Source: Agrobacterium tumefaciens str. B6
GTDB lineage: Bacteria > Pseudomonadota > Alphaproteobacteria > Rhizobiales > Rhizobiaceae
Assembly: GCF_001541315.1 (NCBI RefSeq)
Contig: NZ_LMVK01000052.1
Coordinates: 123,352 to 187,351 of the forward strand
Direction of reading: 5' to 3'
Length of the DNA stretch: 64,000 nucleotides
A program made the translations under genes and the position numbers. Below the pieces are notes generated by a model. The model searched no databases, was not told the DNA's origin, and worked only from the letters and a program-made list of their open reading frames with translations. Positions 25,055-33,945 of this stretch are shown here, piece by piece. The stretch's first letter is position 1. The number at the start of each line of letters is the position of its first letter.

Positions 25055-25579
25055 TTATCCGCAGCAGGTGTTTTGGGCGGCGCTCGCTCCGCAACATGCC
25101 TGTGTTGTCTTCCGGGTCTCCTGTTCCAGCCAACGATCGCGCGGCTTGCAGCTTGCCGGACGCGGCGCAAGTTCAACATGCAGTGCGCCATCGCGAAACC
25201 TTGGCATCGATGCGCTGTAGAGCTGCATTGGCCGGGTCCCATCGCTCACCTCAAAGGTCAGTTTCGCTGATCCATCCAGTTGCACATGCTCGGAGACTTT
25301 GCGGATGATTGCCGCGAACTTGGCCACTGGCATATGTGTGCGGTCGCCTTCCTCAATGTCCCACAACTGCACGAAGATTTCCGACCAGGCTTCCGGGTTG
25401 GCGCCGCAATCAAGTGCGGCGAACTGGCCCGCTTTCACCTCGGTCACATGGTAACCAGGTTTCACCAGCCGGCCGTCGTAGGAAAAGATCAGCGGCACAT
25501 CGCCAACATCGTCGATGGTGTCCAGCAGGCGGCCGAGGCTTATGTCCAGTTCCAAAAGGGACTTGTAGATTGCATTCAT
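25055..25579 (-). CDS. DUF6428-family protein of arsenic islands
   Basis: 174 residues. The central part (VPLIFSYDGRLVKPGYHVTE, WSEIFVQLWDIEEGDRTHMP) matches a family I recall as DUF6428 that accompanies arsR in rhizobia. The tail has two CC pairs (QACCGASAAQNTCCG), a plausible arsenite- or metal-binding feature. It is divergent from arsR across 41 bp, so it is almost certainly ArsR-regulated. Function unknown. Confidence 0.75.
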   Translation of the reverse strand: MNAIYKSLLELDISLGRLLDTIDDVGDVPLIFSYDGRLVKPGYHVTEVKAGQFAALDCGANPEAWSEIFVQLWDIEEGDRTHMPVAKFAAIIRKVSEHVQLDGSAKLTFEVSDGTRPMQLYSASMPRFRDGALHVELAPRPASCKPRDRWLEQETRKTTQACCGASAAQNTCCG

Positions 25580-25620
25580 TTCGGCTACTCCTGATTCAAT
25601 AATTCAAGGATTGTAGAAAT

Positions 25621-25974
25621 ATGAAAGAACGTCAAGCCCTCATGTCATTTGCAGCGCTGTCGCAAGAAACCCGGCTGCATATCGTGCGGATGCTCGTGGT
25701 CGCAGGGCCTGAGGGCATGGCCGCCGGGGTCGTCGCCGAGAAGGCTGAGGTCTCACCATCAAACGTCTCGTTTCACCTGAAGGAGCTGGAGCGCGCTGGT
25801 CTGATCAATCAGAAGCGCGAGGCCCGTTCGATGATCTACACCGCCAACTATGACGGCCTCGGTGCCCTGATCCGCTTCCTGATGGAAGACTGCTGCGCCG
25901 GCCATCCCCAAATCTGCGCACCAGCGGCGGAGGTCGCCACCTGCTGCGCACCAGCCATGGAGAAGCTGCAATGA
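25621..25974 (+). CDS. arsR: ArsR-family arsenic-responsive repressor
   Basis: 117 residues, winged HTH of the ArsR/SmtB family: ALSQETRLHIVRMLVVAGPE, AEVSPSNVSFHLKELERAGL, INQKREARSMIYTANYDGL. The C-terminus carries a vicinal pair in EDCCAGHPQIC and another in ATCCAP, probable As(III) ligands in the C-terminal position seen in some ArsR types. Its stop overlaps the next start (ATGA at 25971). The repeated ATTCAA elements just upstream (25594-25606) are a likely operator. Confidence 0.92.
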   Translation: MKERQALMSFAALSQETRLHIVRMLVVAGPEGMAAGVVAEKAEVSPSNVSFHLKELERAGLINQKREARSMIYTANYDGLGALIRFLMEDCCAGHPQICAPAAEVATCCAPAMEKLQ

Positions 25975-26498
25975 CCGATCGTATTTACAACGTCCTGTTC
26001 CTCTGCACCGGGAATTCCGCCCGCTCGATCCTGGCGGAATCCATTCTCAATGGCGAGGGCAGGGGCCGGTTCAAAGCCTATTCCGCCGGTAGTCAACCCA
26101 AGGGTGAGGTTCACCCGTTGGCGCTCGATACGCTGCGCGGCCTCGGCTACGATAGCGTTGGCTTCAGTTCCAAGAGTTGGGACGTCTTTGCTGAGCCCGG
26201 CGCGCCGCAGATGGATTTCATCTTCACGGTCTGCGACAACGCCGCCGGCGAGGCTTGCCCGGTCTGGATCGGCCACCCCATGACCGCCCATTGGGGGGTC
26301 GAGGATCCGGCCGCCGTCGAAGGCTCGCTCATCGAGAGGGGCCAGGCGTTCTCCCAGGCCGCCCGGTTCCTCAAGAACCGCATTACCGCGTTTTTGAGCC
26401 TACCCTTTTCGTCGATCGACAAGCTGGCGCTGGAAACCCAGCTGCGCACCATCGGTGCGATGGAAGGTTCAACCAACCGGCGGAGCGATGTCGCGTGA
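25971..26498 (+). CDS. arsC: Arsenate reductase ArsC, low-molecular-weight phosphatase type
   Basis: 175 residues. The phosphatase loop is VLFLCTGNSARS (Cys, Asn, Arg of CxxNxxR), and two further cysteines lie in VCDNAAGEACPVW, as in thioredoxin-coupled ArsC that passes a disulfide between three Cys residues. It reduces arsenate to arsenite for export by Acr3. The tail after ~145 (DKLALETQLRTIGAMEG) is longer than the minimal enzyme. Coupled to arsR upstream and arsN2 downstream by 4-base overlaps. Confidence 0.92.
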   Translation: MTDRIYNVLFLCTGNSARSILAESILNGEGRGRFKAYSAGSQPKGEVHPLALDTLRGLGYDSVGFSSKSWDVFAEPGAPQMDFIFTVCDNAAGEACPVWIGHPMTAHWGVEDPAAVEGSLIERGQAFSQAARFLKNRITAFLSLPFSSIDKLALETQLRTIGAMEGSTNRRSDVA

Positions 26499-26938
26499 GC
26501 TGGCAGCTGGATCTGCAGCCGGTCGCCGGAACCGATGGCGACCTTCTGGCGGCCCTGCAAGCTGCCAGTCTGCCAACCGACGATCTCACCGAAAGCGGAC
26601 GCAGCTTCTTCCAGCTGAGCGATCACGGCCGCAAGGTAGGTTTCGGCGGTCTTGAGATTTATGGTCAGCACGCCCTCCTACGCTCGGTGGTCGTGGTTCC
26701 GGAACATCGCGGGCGCGGCTACGGCGTCGCCGTAACCAATCTCGTGCTTGACCAAGCGATGGGTCATGGCGTCCGCACCGTCTATCTTCTGACGGACACG
26801 GCGACATCCTTTTTTGAACGCCTCGGGTTCGCCCAGATTGATCGCGCGGCTGCACCCGCCGCCATTCTGCAGACCCGCCAGGCAGCAAGCCTTTGTCCGG
26901 CATCTGCTGCACTGCTTGCCAAGATAATAATAGGGTGA
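26495..26938 (+). CDS. arsN2: Arsenic resistance GNAT acetyltransferase ArsN2
   Basis: 147 residues from GTG 26495 (GTGA overlap with arsC). GNAT fold: LRSVVVVPEHRGRGYGVAVT contains the acetyl-CoA loop (RGRGYG), and TDTATSFFERLGF is the typical beta-bulge helix. The family accompanies ars operons and some members acetylate toxic arsenic compounds. The start is decided by the overlap; a longer upstream reading would lie inside arsC. Confidence 0.85.
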   Translation: MSWQLDLQPVAGTDGDLLAALQAASLPTDDLTESGRSFFQLSDHGRKVGFGGLEIYGQHALLRSVVVVPEHRGRGYGVAVTNLVLDQAMGHGVRTVYLLTDTATSFFERLGFAQIDRAAAPAAILQTRQAASLCPASAALLAKIIIG

Positions 26939-26943
26939 AGTCG

Positions 26944-27984
26944 ATGTCTACGTTTGAACGCTACCTGAGCGTCTGGGTGTTCCTGTGCATTGTCGTCGGG
27001 GTTGCCCTCGGCCATGTCATGCCGGGCGTCTTCCGGGCCATCGGCACGGCCGAAGTCGCTAAGGTCAACCTGCCGGTCGCAGTGCTGATCTGGCTGATGA
27101 TCATCCCGATGCTGCTCAAGATCGACTTCGCATCCCTTAGCCAGGTTGGCCGCCACTGGCGCGGGATCGGCGTTACCTTGTTTATCAACTGGGCGGTGAA
27201 GCCATTCTCGATGGCGCTGCTCGGCTGGCTGTTCGTGGGTTATCTGTTCCGGCCGTATCTGCCGGTCGACCAGATCGACAGCTACATTGCCGGATTGATC
27301 ATCCTCGCCGCTGCACCCTGCACGGCCATGGTCTTTGTTTGGTCGAACCTGACCAAGGGCGAGCCGCATTTCACGCTGTCGCAGGTGGCGCTGAACGACA
27401 CCATCATGGTCGTCGCCTTTGCGCCAATCGTCGCCCTGCTGCTGGGTCTCTCAGCCATCACCGTGCCGTGGGATACGCTGATCCTGTCGGTGGTGCTCTA
27501 TATCGTCCTGCCGGTGATCGCGGCACAGGTCCTGCGCCGGGTTACAGACGCCAACCGCCTCGGCGCCAGGCTGCAGCCGGTGTCCCTGGTGGCATTGCTC
27601 GCGACGCTGGTGCTTCTGTTCGCCTTCCAGGGCGAGCAGATCATCGCGCAACCGGGCGTCATCGCGCTGCTCGCCGTGCCGATCCTGATCCAGGTCTATT
27701 TCAACTCGGGCCTGGCCTACCTGCTCAACCGCGCCACCGGGGAAGAGCATTGCGTGGCCGGTCCCTCGGCGCTGATCGGCGCTTCCAACTTCTTTGAACT
27801 GGCGGTGGCGGCAGCCATCAGCCTGTTCGGCTTTCATTCCGGGGCGGCCCTTGCCGCCGTCGTCGGCGTCCTCATCGAAGTGCCGGTGATGCTGTCGGTG
27901 GTCTGGATCGTCAACCGCAGCAAGGGCTGGTACGAGCGCGGCGCCGCCGTCCGGACGAACGCCACTACCATCAGAAGGGCATGA
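26944..27984 (+). CDS. acr3: Acr3-type arsenite efflux transporter
   Basis: 346 residues with about ten membrane helices. Conserved features of Acr3: the Cys in LAAAPCTAMVFVWSNLTKG, and the Glu in GASNFFELAVAAAISLFG, both essential in studied members. It exports As(OH)3 from the cytosol using the proton gradient. It follows arsN2 by 5 bp and precedes a broken second arsC by 4 bp. Confidence 0.94.
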   Translation: MSTFERYLSVWVFLCIVVGVALGHVMPGVFRAIGTAEVAKVNLPVAVLIWLMIIPMLLKIDFASLSQVGRHWRGIGVTLFINWAVKPFSMALLGWLFVGYLFRPYLPVDQIDSYIAGLIILAAAPCTAMVFVWSNLTKGEPHFTLSQVALNDTIMVVAFAPIVALLLGLSAITVPWDTLILSVVLYIVLPVIAAQVLRRVTDANRLGARLQPVSLVALLATLVLLFAFQGEQIIAQPGVIALLAVPILIQVYFNSGLAYLLNRATGEEHCVAGPSALIGASNFFELAVAAAISLFGFHSGAALAAVVGVLIEVPVMLSVVWIVNRSKGWYERGAAVRTNATTIRRA

Positions 27985-27988
27985 CATC

Positions 27989-28475
27989 ATGGACGTCATC
28001 ATCTACCACAACCCCGACTGCGGCATCTCGCGCAACACGCTGGAGATGATCCGCAATGCCGGTATTGAGCCCACGGTCCTCGAATACCTGCGACCCCGCC
28101 AAGCCGGGAGCAGCTGGTCCGCATGATCGCCGACGCCGGCCTGACCGTCCGCGAGGTCATCCGCGAAAAGGGCACCCCTTTTGCCGAACTCGGCCTCGCC
28201 AACCCGAATCTGACCGACGACCTGCTGCTGGACGCGATGCTCAAGGATCCGATCCTGATCAACCGGCCATTCGTGGCGACGCCTCTGGGCACCCGTCTCT
28301 CGCGACCGTCCGAAGCGGTGCTAGACATCCTGCCCGACACCCACAAAGACGCCTTCACAAGGAAGACGGCGAGCAGGTCCTCGATGCGGAGGGAGAGCGC
28401 ATTGTCCGATATGCCTGCCGCATCCCTGGCGCATTTGCGCCAGCCGGACCTGGACGCGTCAGTCTGGGCGATTGA
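27989..28475 (+). pseudogene. arsC: Glutaredoxin-type arsenate reductase, twice frameshifted
   Basis: Starts MDVIIYHNPDCGISRNTLEM with the catalytic Cys of the E. coli-type enzyme, then runs to an early TGA at 28126. The rest continues in a second frame from ~28100 (EQLVRMIADAGLTVREVIRE, then NPNLTDDLLLDAMLKDPILI with the conserved NRP arginine region). It shifts again near 28355 to a third frame (HKEDGEQVLDAEGERI). A missing C in the run GCGACCCCGCC explains the first shift. Either a decayed gene or two indel errors in the read. The island has another arsC, so loss would be tolerated. Confidence 0.8.
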
Positions 28476-28537
28476 AACGCGTCAGAGTTCGGAGCGCGAA
28501 TGGGTCTGTATTTCCCCTTAGCGATCCAGAAAATGCT

Positions 28538-28762
28538 TTAGGACGGTCCGCTATCGGACTGGCGCAGGCCCGCTTCAACAAGCTCATCGAAGAAATCAAC
28601 AATCAGATCAGCCACTTTTTCCGCTTCGCGTTCAGTCATGTAACGGGTGATCTCGACAGCGACGCGTTCGATGTCATCACGGCCCGGTCCGACATGGTCG
28701 AGAACTTCCCAAAGCTGATTGAGGATGTTGGTTATGGGATGGCCCGCCCTTTGCGAGAACAT
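28538..28762 (-). CDS. Small hypothetical protein
   Basis: 74 residues (NILNQLWEVLDHVGPGRDDI, then TRYMTEREAEKVADLIVDFF). Composition is helical and soluble with good charge balance, unlike shadow frames, but there is no recognised family and no strong ribosome site. It is located between the broken arsC and the IS110 remnant. Confidence 0.35.
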   Translation of the reverse strand: MFSQRAGHPITNILNQLWEVLDHVGPGRDDIERVAVEITRYMTEREAEKVADLIVDFFDELVEAGLRQSDSGPS

Positions 28763-28800
28763 CGAGTATGATGTCTCGTCATTGGAAGAGGAGCCAGATC

Positions 28801-29113
28801 ATGACGATTTCGATACTTGGCATCGACATAGGAAAAAACAGCTGCAGCGTTGTCGGAGTTGATGACGAAGGTTCGGTGATTGTCCGCCGAACGATGCGGC
28901 GTCAGACGCTCACTGAGTTTGTCGCAAGATGCCGGCGTGCATCATTGCTATGGAAGCATGCTTCGGCGCTCACCACCTTGGTCGACTCTTTGCGGCAGGA
29001 GGACACGACGTGCGACTGATGTCGCCCGAGTATGGTTCGCCCCTATATTAAAGCCCAGAAGAACGACGACAAGGATGCGGAGGGCAATCGGCTTTTTCTT
29101 CAAAGCATAAGTA
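28801..29113 (+). mobile_element. IS110-family transposase remnant
   Basis: The N-terminus ILGIDIGKNSCSVVGVDDEG carries the first Asp of the DEDD RuvC-like domain. The coding frame then shifts (~28930) to KMPACIIAMEACFGAHHLGR, then again (~29030) to VRPYIKAQKNDDKDAEG, the next conserved block. The C-terminal Ser domain is absent. It is a 5' fragment with at least two frameshifts, and inactive. Confidence 0.8.
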
Positions 29114-29150
29114 AAGTTGGAAGCTCCGCGCTTCACTTTGCCGCTAACCC

Positions 29151-29175
29151 GGAACCGTCCGTATTCTCCTTTGTT
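29151..29175 (+). promoter_or_regulatory. EcfG-type promoter before iron permease gene
   Basis: GGAAC-N16-TGTT, matching the alphaproteobacterial general-stress (EcfG) consensus of GGAAC, 16-17 bp, then GTT. The gene start at 29270 is 95 bp downstream. Confidence 0.55.
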
Positions 29176-29269
29176 AGTGTCATCTCGCGGCGCACATTAC
29201 CGAACACCTGTGGGCGATTGACGGGCGTTTTGCGTCGGCATCTGTGTCAACAGTGAGGTGCAGCGCGCT

Positions 29270-29677
29270 ATGAACAAGTTCTTTACCCTTTTTGCGAGTC
29301 GTATTGCGTCTTTTGCCGGCTCGCCGACGGCGTTTATCGTTGCGCTTGGTACGGTCCTCGTCTGGGGAGTAAGCGGGCCGTTGTTTGGCTTTTCGGAGGT
29401 GTGGCAACTGGTCATCAACACTGGCACGACCATTGTCACGTTTCTCATGATTTTCCTCGTGCAGAATTCACAGAACCGGGATTCCGCGGCGATGGAAGCA
29501 AAACTGGACGAGTTGTTGAGAGCCGTGGAGCAGGCGCGTGCGGATTTCATCGGGATCGAGCATCTCACGGAAGAAGAGATCGAGGACATCCGCGCTCGGC
29601 TCGAAAAAGAAAACGGCCCTGCAGGCGAGAAGCCTCCTCCCCATCACGCCATGGCGCGACTGCTTTCCCGACGTTAG
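29270..29677 (+). CDS. Low-affinity iron permease-family membrane protein
   Basis: 135 residues from ATG 29270. Two membrane segments (GSPTAFIVALGTVLVWGVSG and INTGTTIVTFLMIFLVQNSQ), followed by AMEAKLDELLRAVEQARADF and EHLTEEEIEDIRARLEKE. This is the bacterial Fet4-related family (PF04120), which is half-length compared with yeast Fet4. The real substrate in bacteria is not established. It is common in rhizobial stress islands and here has an EcfG-type promoter. Confidence 0.87.
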   Translation: MNKFFTLFASRIASFAGSPTAFIVALGTVLVWGVSGPLFGFSEVWQLVINTGTTIVTFLMIFLVQNSQNRDSAAMEAKLDELLRAVEQARADFIGIEHLTEEEIEDIRARLEKENGPAGEKPPPHHAMARLLSRR

Positions 29678-29783
29678 GTCACGGCAGTTTTATCAAAGGG
29701 ACGAGGCAATGGCGGCCCCATCTCAAGCGACATTGTCACCGAAAGCCAACATAGGGCGAAGCCCGCTGACAGGAGGAGCTAGC

Positions 29784-30401
29784 ATGTCTCTCACGGCCCT
29801 GGCATTGAACGCAACACTCAAGTCATCGACGTCGGCGGAGCAATCGTCCACAGAAAGACTGCTGGCGTTGATCCTTGGGGAACTCACTGGTCAGGATGTT
29901 CGCACCGAAACGATCAGGCTTGCCGATCATGACGTCAAGGCCGGCGTGACCTCCGATGAAGGTGAGGGGGATGCCTGGCCGGCCATCCGCGAAAAGATCC
30001 TTGCCGCCGATATTCTCCTGTTGGGGACGCCCATATGGCTCGGACAGCCCTCGAGCGTATGCAAAAGGGCGCTGGAGCGCATGGATGCATTCCTGAACGA
30101 AACTGATGAACAGGGGCGGCTGGTTTCCTACGGCAAGGTTGCTGCGGTGGCGGTCGTCGGAAACGAGGATGGTGCGCACCACGTTTCGGCGGAAATCTTC
30201 CAAGCGCTGAATGACGTCGGCTTCACCATTCCGGCAAACGCGGTTGCCTATTGGGTGGGAGAGGCGATGGGTTCGGAGAATTTCATCGATCTCGATAAAA
30301 CGCCGGACACCGTTAAAACCATGATCAGCATGCTTGTGCGCAACACGGTGCATCTGGCTGCGCTCCTCAAAAACCGCCAATATCCGGGCAGCGAGGTCTG
30401 A
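29784..30401 (+). CDS. Flavodoxin-fold NAD(P)H-dependent reductase
   Basis: 205 residues from ATG 29784 with a very good AGGAGGAG upstream. Flavodoxin/FMN_red fold: ALALNATLKSSTSAEQSSTE at the FMN phosphate site, DILLLGTPIWLGQPSSVCKR for the flavin ring, and AVVGNEDGAHHVSAEIFQAL. This is a stress-island reductase distinct from the two WrbA-like proteins elsewhere in the window. Likely quinone or flavin reduction under oxidative stress. Confidence 0.85.
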   Translation: MSLTALALNATLKSSTSAEQSSTERLLALILGELTGQDVRTETIRLADHDVKAGVTSDEGEGDAWPAIREKILAADILLLGTPIWLGQPSSVCKRALERMDAFLNETDEQGRLVSYGKVAAVAVVGNEDGAHHVSAEIFQALNDVGFTIPANAVAYWVGEAMGSENFIDLDKTPDTVKTMISMLVRNTVHLAALLKNRQYPGSEV

Positions 30402-30595
30402 GTTCATTTCTTCCGGCCCGCTTGTCACCGGCTTGACTTCGCCTGTGATCGCAGTGAGCGCCTTGTCACTACTGCTGTCGCGGCTTTGTAGCCAAGAGCG
30501 CCGCCGCGTCACTGGTTTTGTTGTTATGTGGTCCGAAATTGCCGCTGCTGCGATCATCGCGCGAAACGGCATTTCTCCCAGCAATAATTATTTTC

Positions 30596-30620
30596 GGAAC
30601 TCTATCCATGTCGGTTTGTT
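30596..30620 (+). promoter_or_regulatory. EcfG-type promoter before the PepSY-like gene
   Basis: GGAAC-N16-TGTT, 104 bp upstream of the ATG at 30724. It lies in the otherwise featureless gap 30402-30723. Confidence 0.5.
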
Positions 30621-30723
30621 CGGGAGGCGTCCATGCCGGCCGGAGATGGGTTTCCCGTCTCTCGGAGGAAAGGTCCCAAAAGGAAGGCTGGAAATCCATG
30701 ATCGAAAGCGGAGGAAAATCCAG

Positions 30724-31041
30724 ATGAAGAAAACTGTTTTCGTTGCGTTGCTCCTGGGCGGCGGTGCGCTGTCGGCTTTCGCCCAGCAGGCGCCAACCGC
30801 CAATCCGGGTGGCGATACGCCGGCTGTCGCGACGCCGGACGCCAAGAATCCCACGGCTCCCGTTGAAGGCGCGAACAGCTTCACCGAAGCGCAGGCCAGG
30901 CAAAGGATGGAAGAGGCCGGTTACACACAGGTCAAGAACCTGACGAAGGACGACAAGGGTGTGTGGATGGCATCGGGCATGAAGGGCGGCAAGACCGTGG
31001 CCATAGCGCTCGATTATCAGGGCAACGTCGTCGCCAAGTAA
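30724..31041 (+). CDS. Periplasmic PepSY-like small protein
   Basis: 105 residues with a signal peptide (TVFVALLLGGGALSAFAQQ, cleavage near AFA-QQ). A Pro/Ala-rich linker leads to a C-terminal PepSY-like module (SFTEAQARQRMEEAGYTQVK, then VWMASGMKGGKTVAIALDYQ). Such proteins are found in rhizobial stress islands and may act as inhibitors or sensors in the periplasm; not established. Short gap to the next gene (28 bp). Confidence 0.8.
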   Translation: MKKTVFVALLLGGGALSAFAQQAPTANPGGDTPAVATPDAKNPTAPVEGANSFTEAQARQRMEEAGYTQVKNLTKDDKGVWMASGMKGGKTVAIALDYQGNVVAK

Positions 31042-31069
31042 GGCGCGGGATCTTTTTGGGAGAAATGAC

Positions 31070-31672
31070 ATGAGAACCGTAACCGGACTTTTTGATGACT
31101 ATGATGATGCAAGCGCTGCCGTCAGTGAACTTGAGACGGCTGGCGTGCCATCGAGCGATATCAGTATCGTTGCCAGCAATGCCGACAGGCGGCACGGGGA
31201 GGATTCCAACGCCGCGGAAGGGGCAGGCGCAGGCGCAGGGATCGGCGCCGTGGTTGGGGGGGCGGGTGGTCTGCTCACCGGACTTGGGCTGATGGCAATC
31301 CCAGGCGTCGGGCCCGTTGTGGCCGCAGGCTGGTTTGCTGCAACGGCCGTTGGTGCAGCCGGCGGTGCGGTCGCTGGCGGCGCAGCCGGCGGGCTGATCG
31401 GCGCCATGACCCGCTCTGGCGTTTCCGAAGAGGACGCCAATGTTTATGCGGAAGGCGTCCGCAGGGGTGGCACGCTGGTGACGGCCAGAGTGGAGGATGA
31501 ATTCGCGCCCGTGGCGGAAGATATTCTCAAGCGATCAAACCGGGTGGATCCGGTGGATCGCCGTGCGGCCTATCAGGAGCAGGGCTGGACGCGTTTCGAC
31601 GACACACTAAATCCCTACGCGCTGGAAGACGTCGAAAGGGAACGAAACCGCTATCGCCGTTCGGCGAACTGA
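31070..31672 (+). CDS. General stress protein with glycine-zipper membrane region
   Basis: 200 residues. The N-terminal ~45 residues (RTVTGLFDDYDDASAAVSEL) match the general stress protein 17M/YflT-like domain. Residues ~60-120 are a long Gly/Ala glycine-zipper stretch (GAGIGAVVGGAGGLLTGLGL, GAAGGAVAGGAAGGLIGAMT), likely membrane-associated. The tail is charged. It lies directly downstream of the PepSY-like gene and before katE. Confidence 0.85.
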   Translation: MRTVTGLFDDYDDASAAVSELETAGVPSSDISIVASNADRRHGEDSNAAEGAGAGAGIGAVVGGAGGLLTGLGLMAIPGVGPVVAAGWFAATAVGAAGGAVAGGAAGGLIGAMTRSGVSEEDANVYAEGVRRGGTLVTARVEDEFAPVAEDILKRSNRVDPVDRRAAYQEQGWTRFDDTLNPYALEDVERERNRYRRSAN

Positions 31673-31746
31673 CGGGAAGCCCCTCATCGTTAAGCAGGGC
31701 GCATGGCTCCGCCGTCGCCCCTTGCGGTCGTTTTTCAGGAGTTGAT

Positions 31747-33903
31747 ATGGCCAGCAAACCACCACAGTCCACCTCGTCTGCCCGCAAGGTAACGGCTGCG
31801 ACGATCCACGATCAAAAGCTTCACCGGGCTACGGGCGGAGAACTGCATCAGACCGCGGTGGGCGATGATCCTGTCTTGACGACCGCCCAGGGCGGGCCGG
31901 TTGCCGACGACCAGAATTCGCTTCGGGTCGGTCCTCGCGGGCCACTCGTTGTGGATGACTTCCATTTCCGCGAAAAGATCTTCCACTTCGATCATGAGAG
32001 AATTCCCGAACGCGTGGTTCACGCCCGCGGCTACGGGGCGCATGGCTATTTCGAGACTTATGAATCCCTTGCCGCTCACACCAAGGCTGACCTGTTTCAA
32101 CGGGCGGGGGAAAGGACCCCGGCCTTCGTGAGGTTCTCGACTGTTGCCGGCAACAAGGGCTCGGCCGACCTTGCGCGGGATGTGCGCGGTTTTGCCGTCA
32201 AGCTCTATACCAGGGAGGGAAACTGGGATCTCGTCGGCAACAATATCCCCGTCTTCTTCATTCAGGACGCCATCAAGTTTCCGGATCTCATACATGCCGC
32301 AAAGCAGGAGCCCGATCGCGCCTTTCCGCAGGCGCAAACGGCGCATGACACGTTCTGGGATTTTATCAGCCTCACGCCTGAAAGCATGAACATGGTCATG
32401 TGGATCATGTCCGACCGGACCATTCCACGGTCCTTCCGCTTCATGGAAGGCTTTGGCGTGCATACCTTCCGCCTCATCAATGCGAAGGAGCAATCGACCT
32501 TCGTCAAATTTCACTGGAAGCCGAAGCTTGGGTTGCAGTCGGTGGCGTGGAACGAAGCGGTCAAGATCAATGGTGCTGACCCCGATTTTCACCGGCGCGA
32601 CCTCTGGGCCGCAATCCAGTCAGGCAATTTCCCGGAATGGGAATTACAAGTGCAGCTTTTCGACCAGGATTTCGCCGACAGTTTCGATTTCGACGTCCTC
32701 GATCCCACGAAGATCATTCCCGAGGAGATATTAGCGCCGAAACCTGTCGGCCGGCTGGTTCTCGATCGCATGCCGGAGAATTTCTTTGCGGAAACCGAAC
32801 AGGTGGCGTTCATGACGCAGAACGTGCCGCCCGGCATAGATTTCAGCAATGATCCGCTGTTGCAGGGCCGGAACTTCTCCTATCTCGACACCCAGCTGAA
32901 ACGGCTTGGCGGGCCAAACTTCACCCACCTGCCCATCAATGCGCCGAAGTGTCCCTTCGCGCATTTCCAGCAGGATGGCCATATGGCGATGCGCAACCCG
33001 ACAGGACGGGCTAATTATCAGCCGAATTCCTTCGGGGAGGGGCCAAGGGAATCGCCGACGCGTGGTTTCCAGCATTTCGCAGTTGAAGAGCAGGGGACCA
33101 AGGCGAGGCTGCGGCCGGAAAGTTTTGCCGATCACTACAGCCAGGCACGGCAGTTCTACATCAGCCAGACCCCGCCTGAGCAACGCCATATCGCGTCGGC
33201 GCTCACCTTCGAACTCAGCAAGGTCGAAACAGTGATCATTCGCGAGAGGATGGTGTCGCATCTTCTCAATATCGACGAAACGCTTGCTGCAACGGTGGCG
33301 CAGAAGCTCGGCTTTAAGACCATGCCGAAACCCGCAGACGCGGCCATGCCGACTCGGCAGGATCTTGAGCCGTCGCCGGCGCTCAGCATCGTTCAACGGG
33401 GTCCCAAACGGTTTGAAGGCCGCAAGCTCGGCATTCTCATCACTGATGGCGTGGATGCGAAATTGCTGAAGGGGCTGACCCAGGCGGTTACCGCCGAAAA
33501 AGCCGTCCTCGAATTTGTCGCCCCCAAGGTTGGCGGTGTCACGGCGTCGGACGGCGCTTTCATCGAGGCCCACCACATGATCGATGGCGGTCCTTCGGTG
33601 CTTTTCGATGCCGTCGCGCTGCTGACATCGGGTGCGGCCATCGACGATCTTGTCAAGGAGGCGACGGCCCGGGATTTCGTTGCCGACGCGTTCCAGCATT
33701 GCAAGTTCATCGGCTACGACCAGTCGGCGCTGCCGTTACTGGAAATCGCTGGAATTGCCGATGCCATGGATGAGGGCGTTCTGCCTTTGCCGGGCGAAAG
33801 GGGACTTGCAGCCTTCGTGTCAGAACTTGGCAAGCTGCGGGTATGGGCTCGCGAACCCTCCGTCAAACTGGGCAAGGCCTCCCCACCCATCGATAAGAAA
33901 TAA
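31747..33903 (+). CDS. katE: Large-subunit heme catalase (HPII/KatE type)
   Basis: 718 residues, the size of clade 2 catalases. Distal side: the catalytic His is in ERVVHARGYGAHGYFE and the Asn is in DLVGNNIPVFFIQDAIKF. Proximal heme-ligand Tyr region: RNFSYLDTQLKRLGGPNF. After residue ~540 a flavodoxin/DJ-1-like C-terminal domain follows (KLGILITDGVDAKLLKGLTQ), which is diagnostic of this clade. It breaks down H2O2 in the cytosol. It belongs to the stress island; the katE promoter region shows a GGAAC but with off-consensus spacing. Confidence 0.97.
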   Translation: MASKPPQSTSSARKVTAATIHDQKLHRATGGELHQTAVGDDPVLTTAQGGPVADDQNSLRVGPRGPLVVDDFHFREKIFHFDHERIPERVVHARGYGAHGYFETYESLAAHTKADLFQRAGERTPAFVRFSTVAGNKGSADLARDVRGFAVKLYTREGNWDLVGNNIPVFFIQDAIKFPDLIHAAKQEPDRAFPQAQTAHDTFWDFISLTPESMNMVMWIMSDRTIPRSFRFMEGFGVHTFRLINAKEQSTFVKFHWKPKLGLQSVAWNEAVKINGADPDFHRRDLWAAIQSGNFPEWELQVQLFDQDFADSFDFDVLDPTKIIPEEILAPKPVGRLVLDRMPENFFAETEQVAFMTQNVPPGIDFSNDPLLQGRNFSYLDTQLKRLGGPNFTHLPINAPKCPFAHFQQDGHMAMRNPTGRANYQPNSFGEGPRESPTRGFQHFAVEEQGTKARLRPESFADHYSQARQFYISQTPPEQRHIASALTFELSKVETVIIRERMVSHLLNIDETLAATVAQKLGFKTMPKPADAAMPTRQDLEPSPALSIVQRGPKRFEGRKLGILITDGVDAKLLKGLTQAVTAEKAVLEFVAPKVGGVTASDGAFIEAHHMIDGGPSVLFDAVALLTSGAAIDDLVKEATARDFVADAFQHCKFIGYDQSALPLLEIAGIADAMDEGVLPLPGERGLAAFVSELGKLRVWAREPSVKLGKASPPIDKK

Positions 33904-33945
33904 CAATCCCCTACACAACTCACCACCAAGCAACAGGAGACTGAA

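Noticed and set aside
31625..31670. GGAAC...CGTT just before katE as an EcfG promoter
   Set aside because: The spacing is N14 rather than N16, so it does not match the other nine sites.
31735..33699. Two long minus-strand frames (285 and 322 codons) inside katE
   Set aside because: They are antisense shadows of the catalase; no family motifs or ribosome sites.
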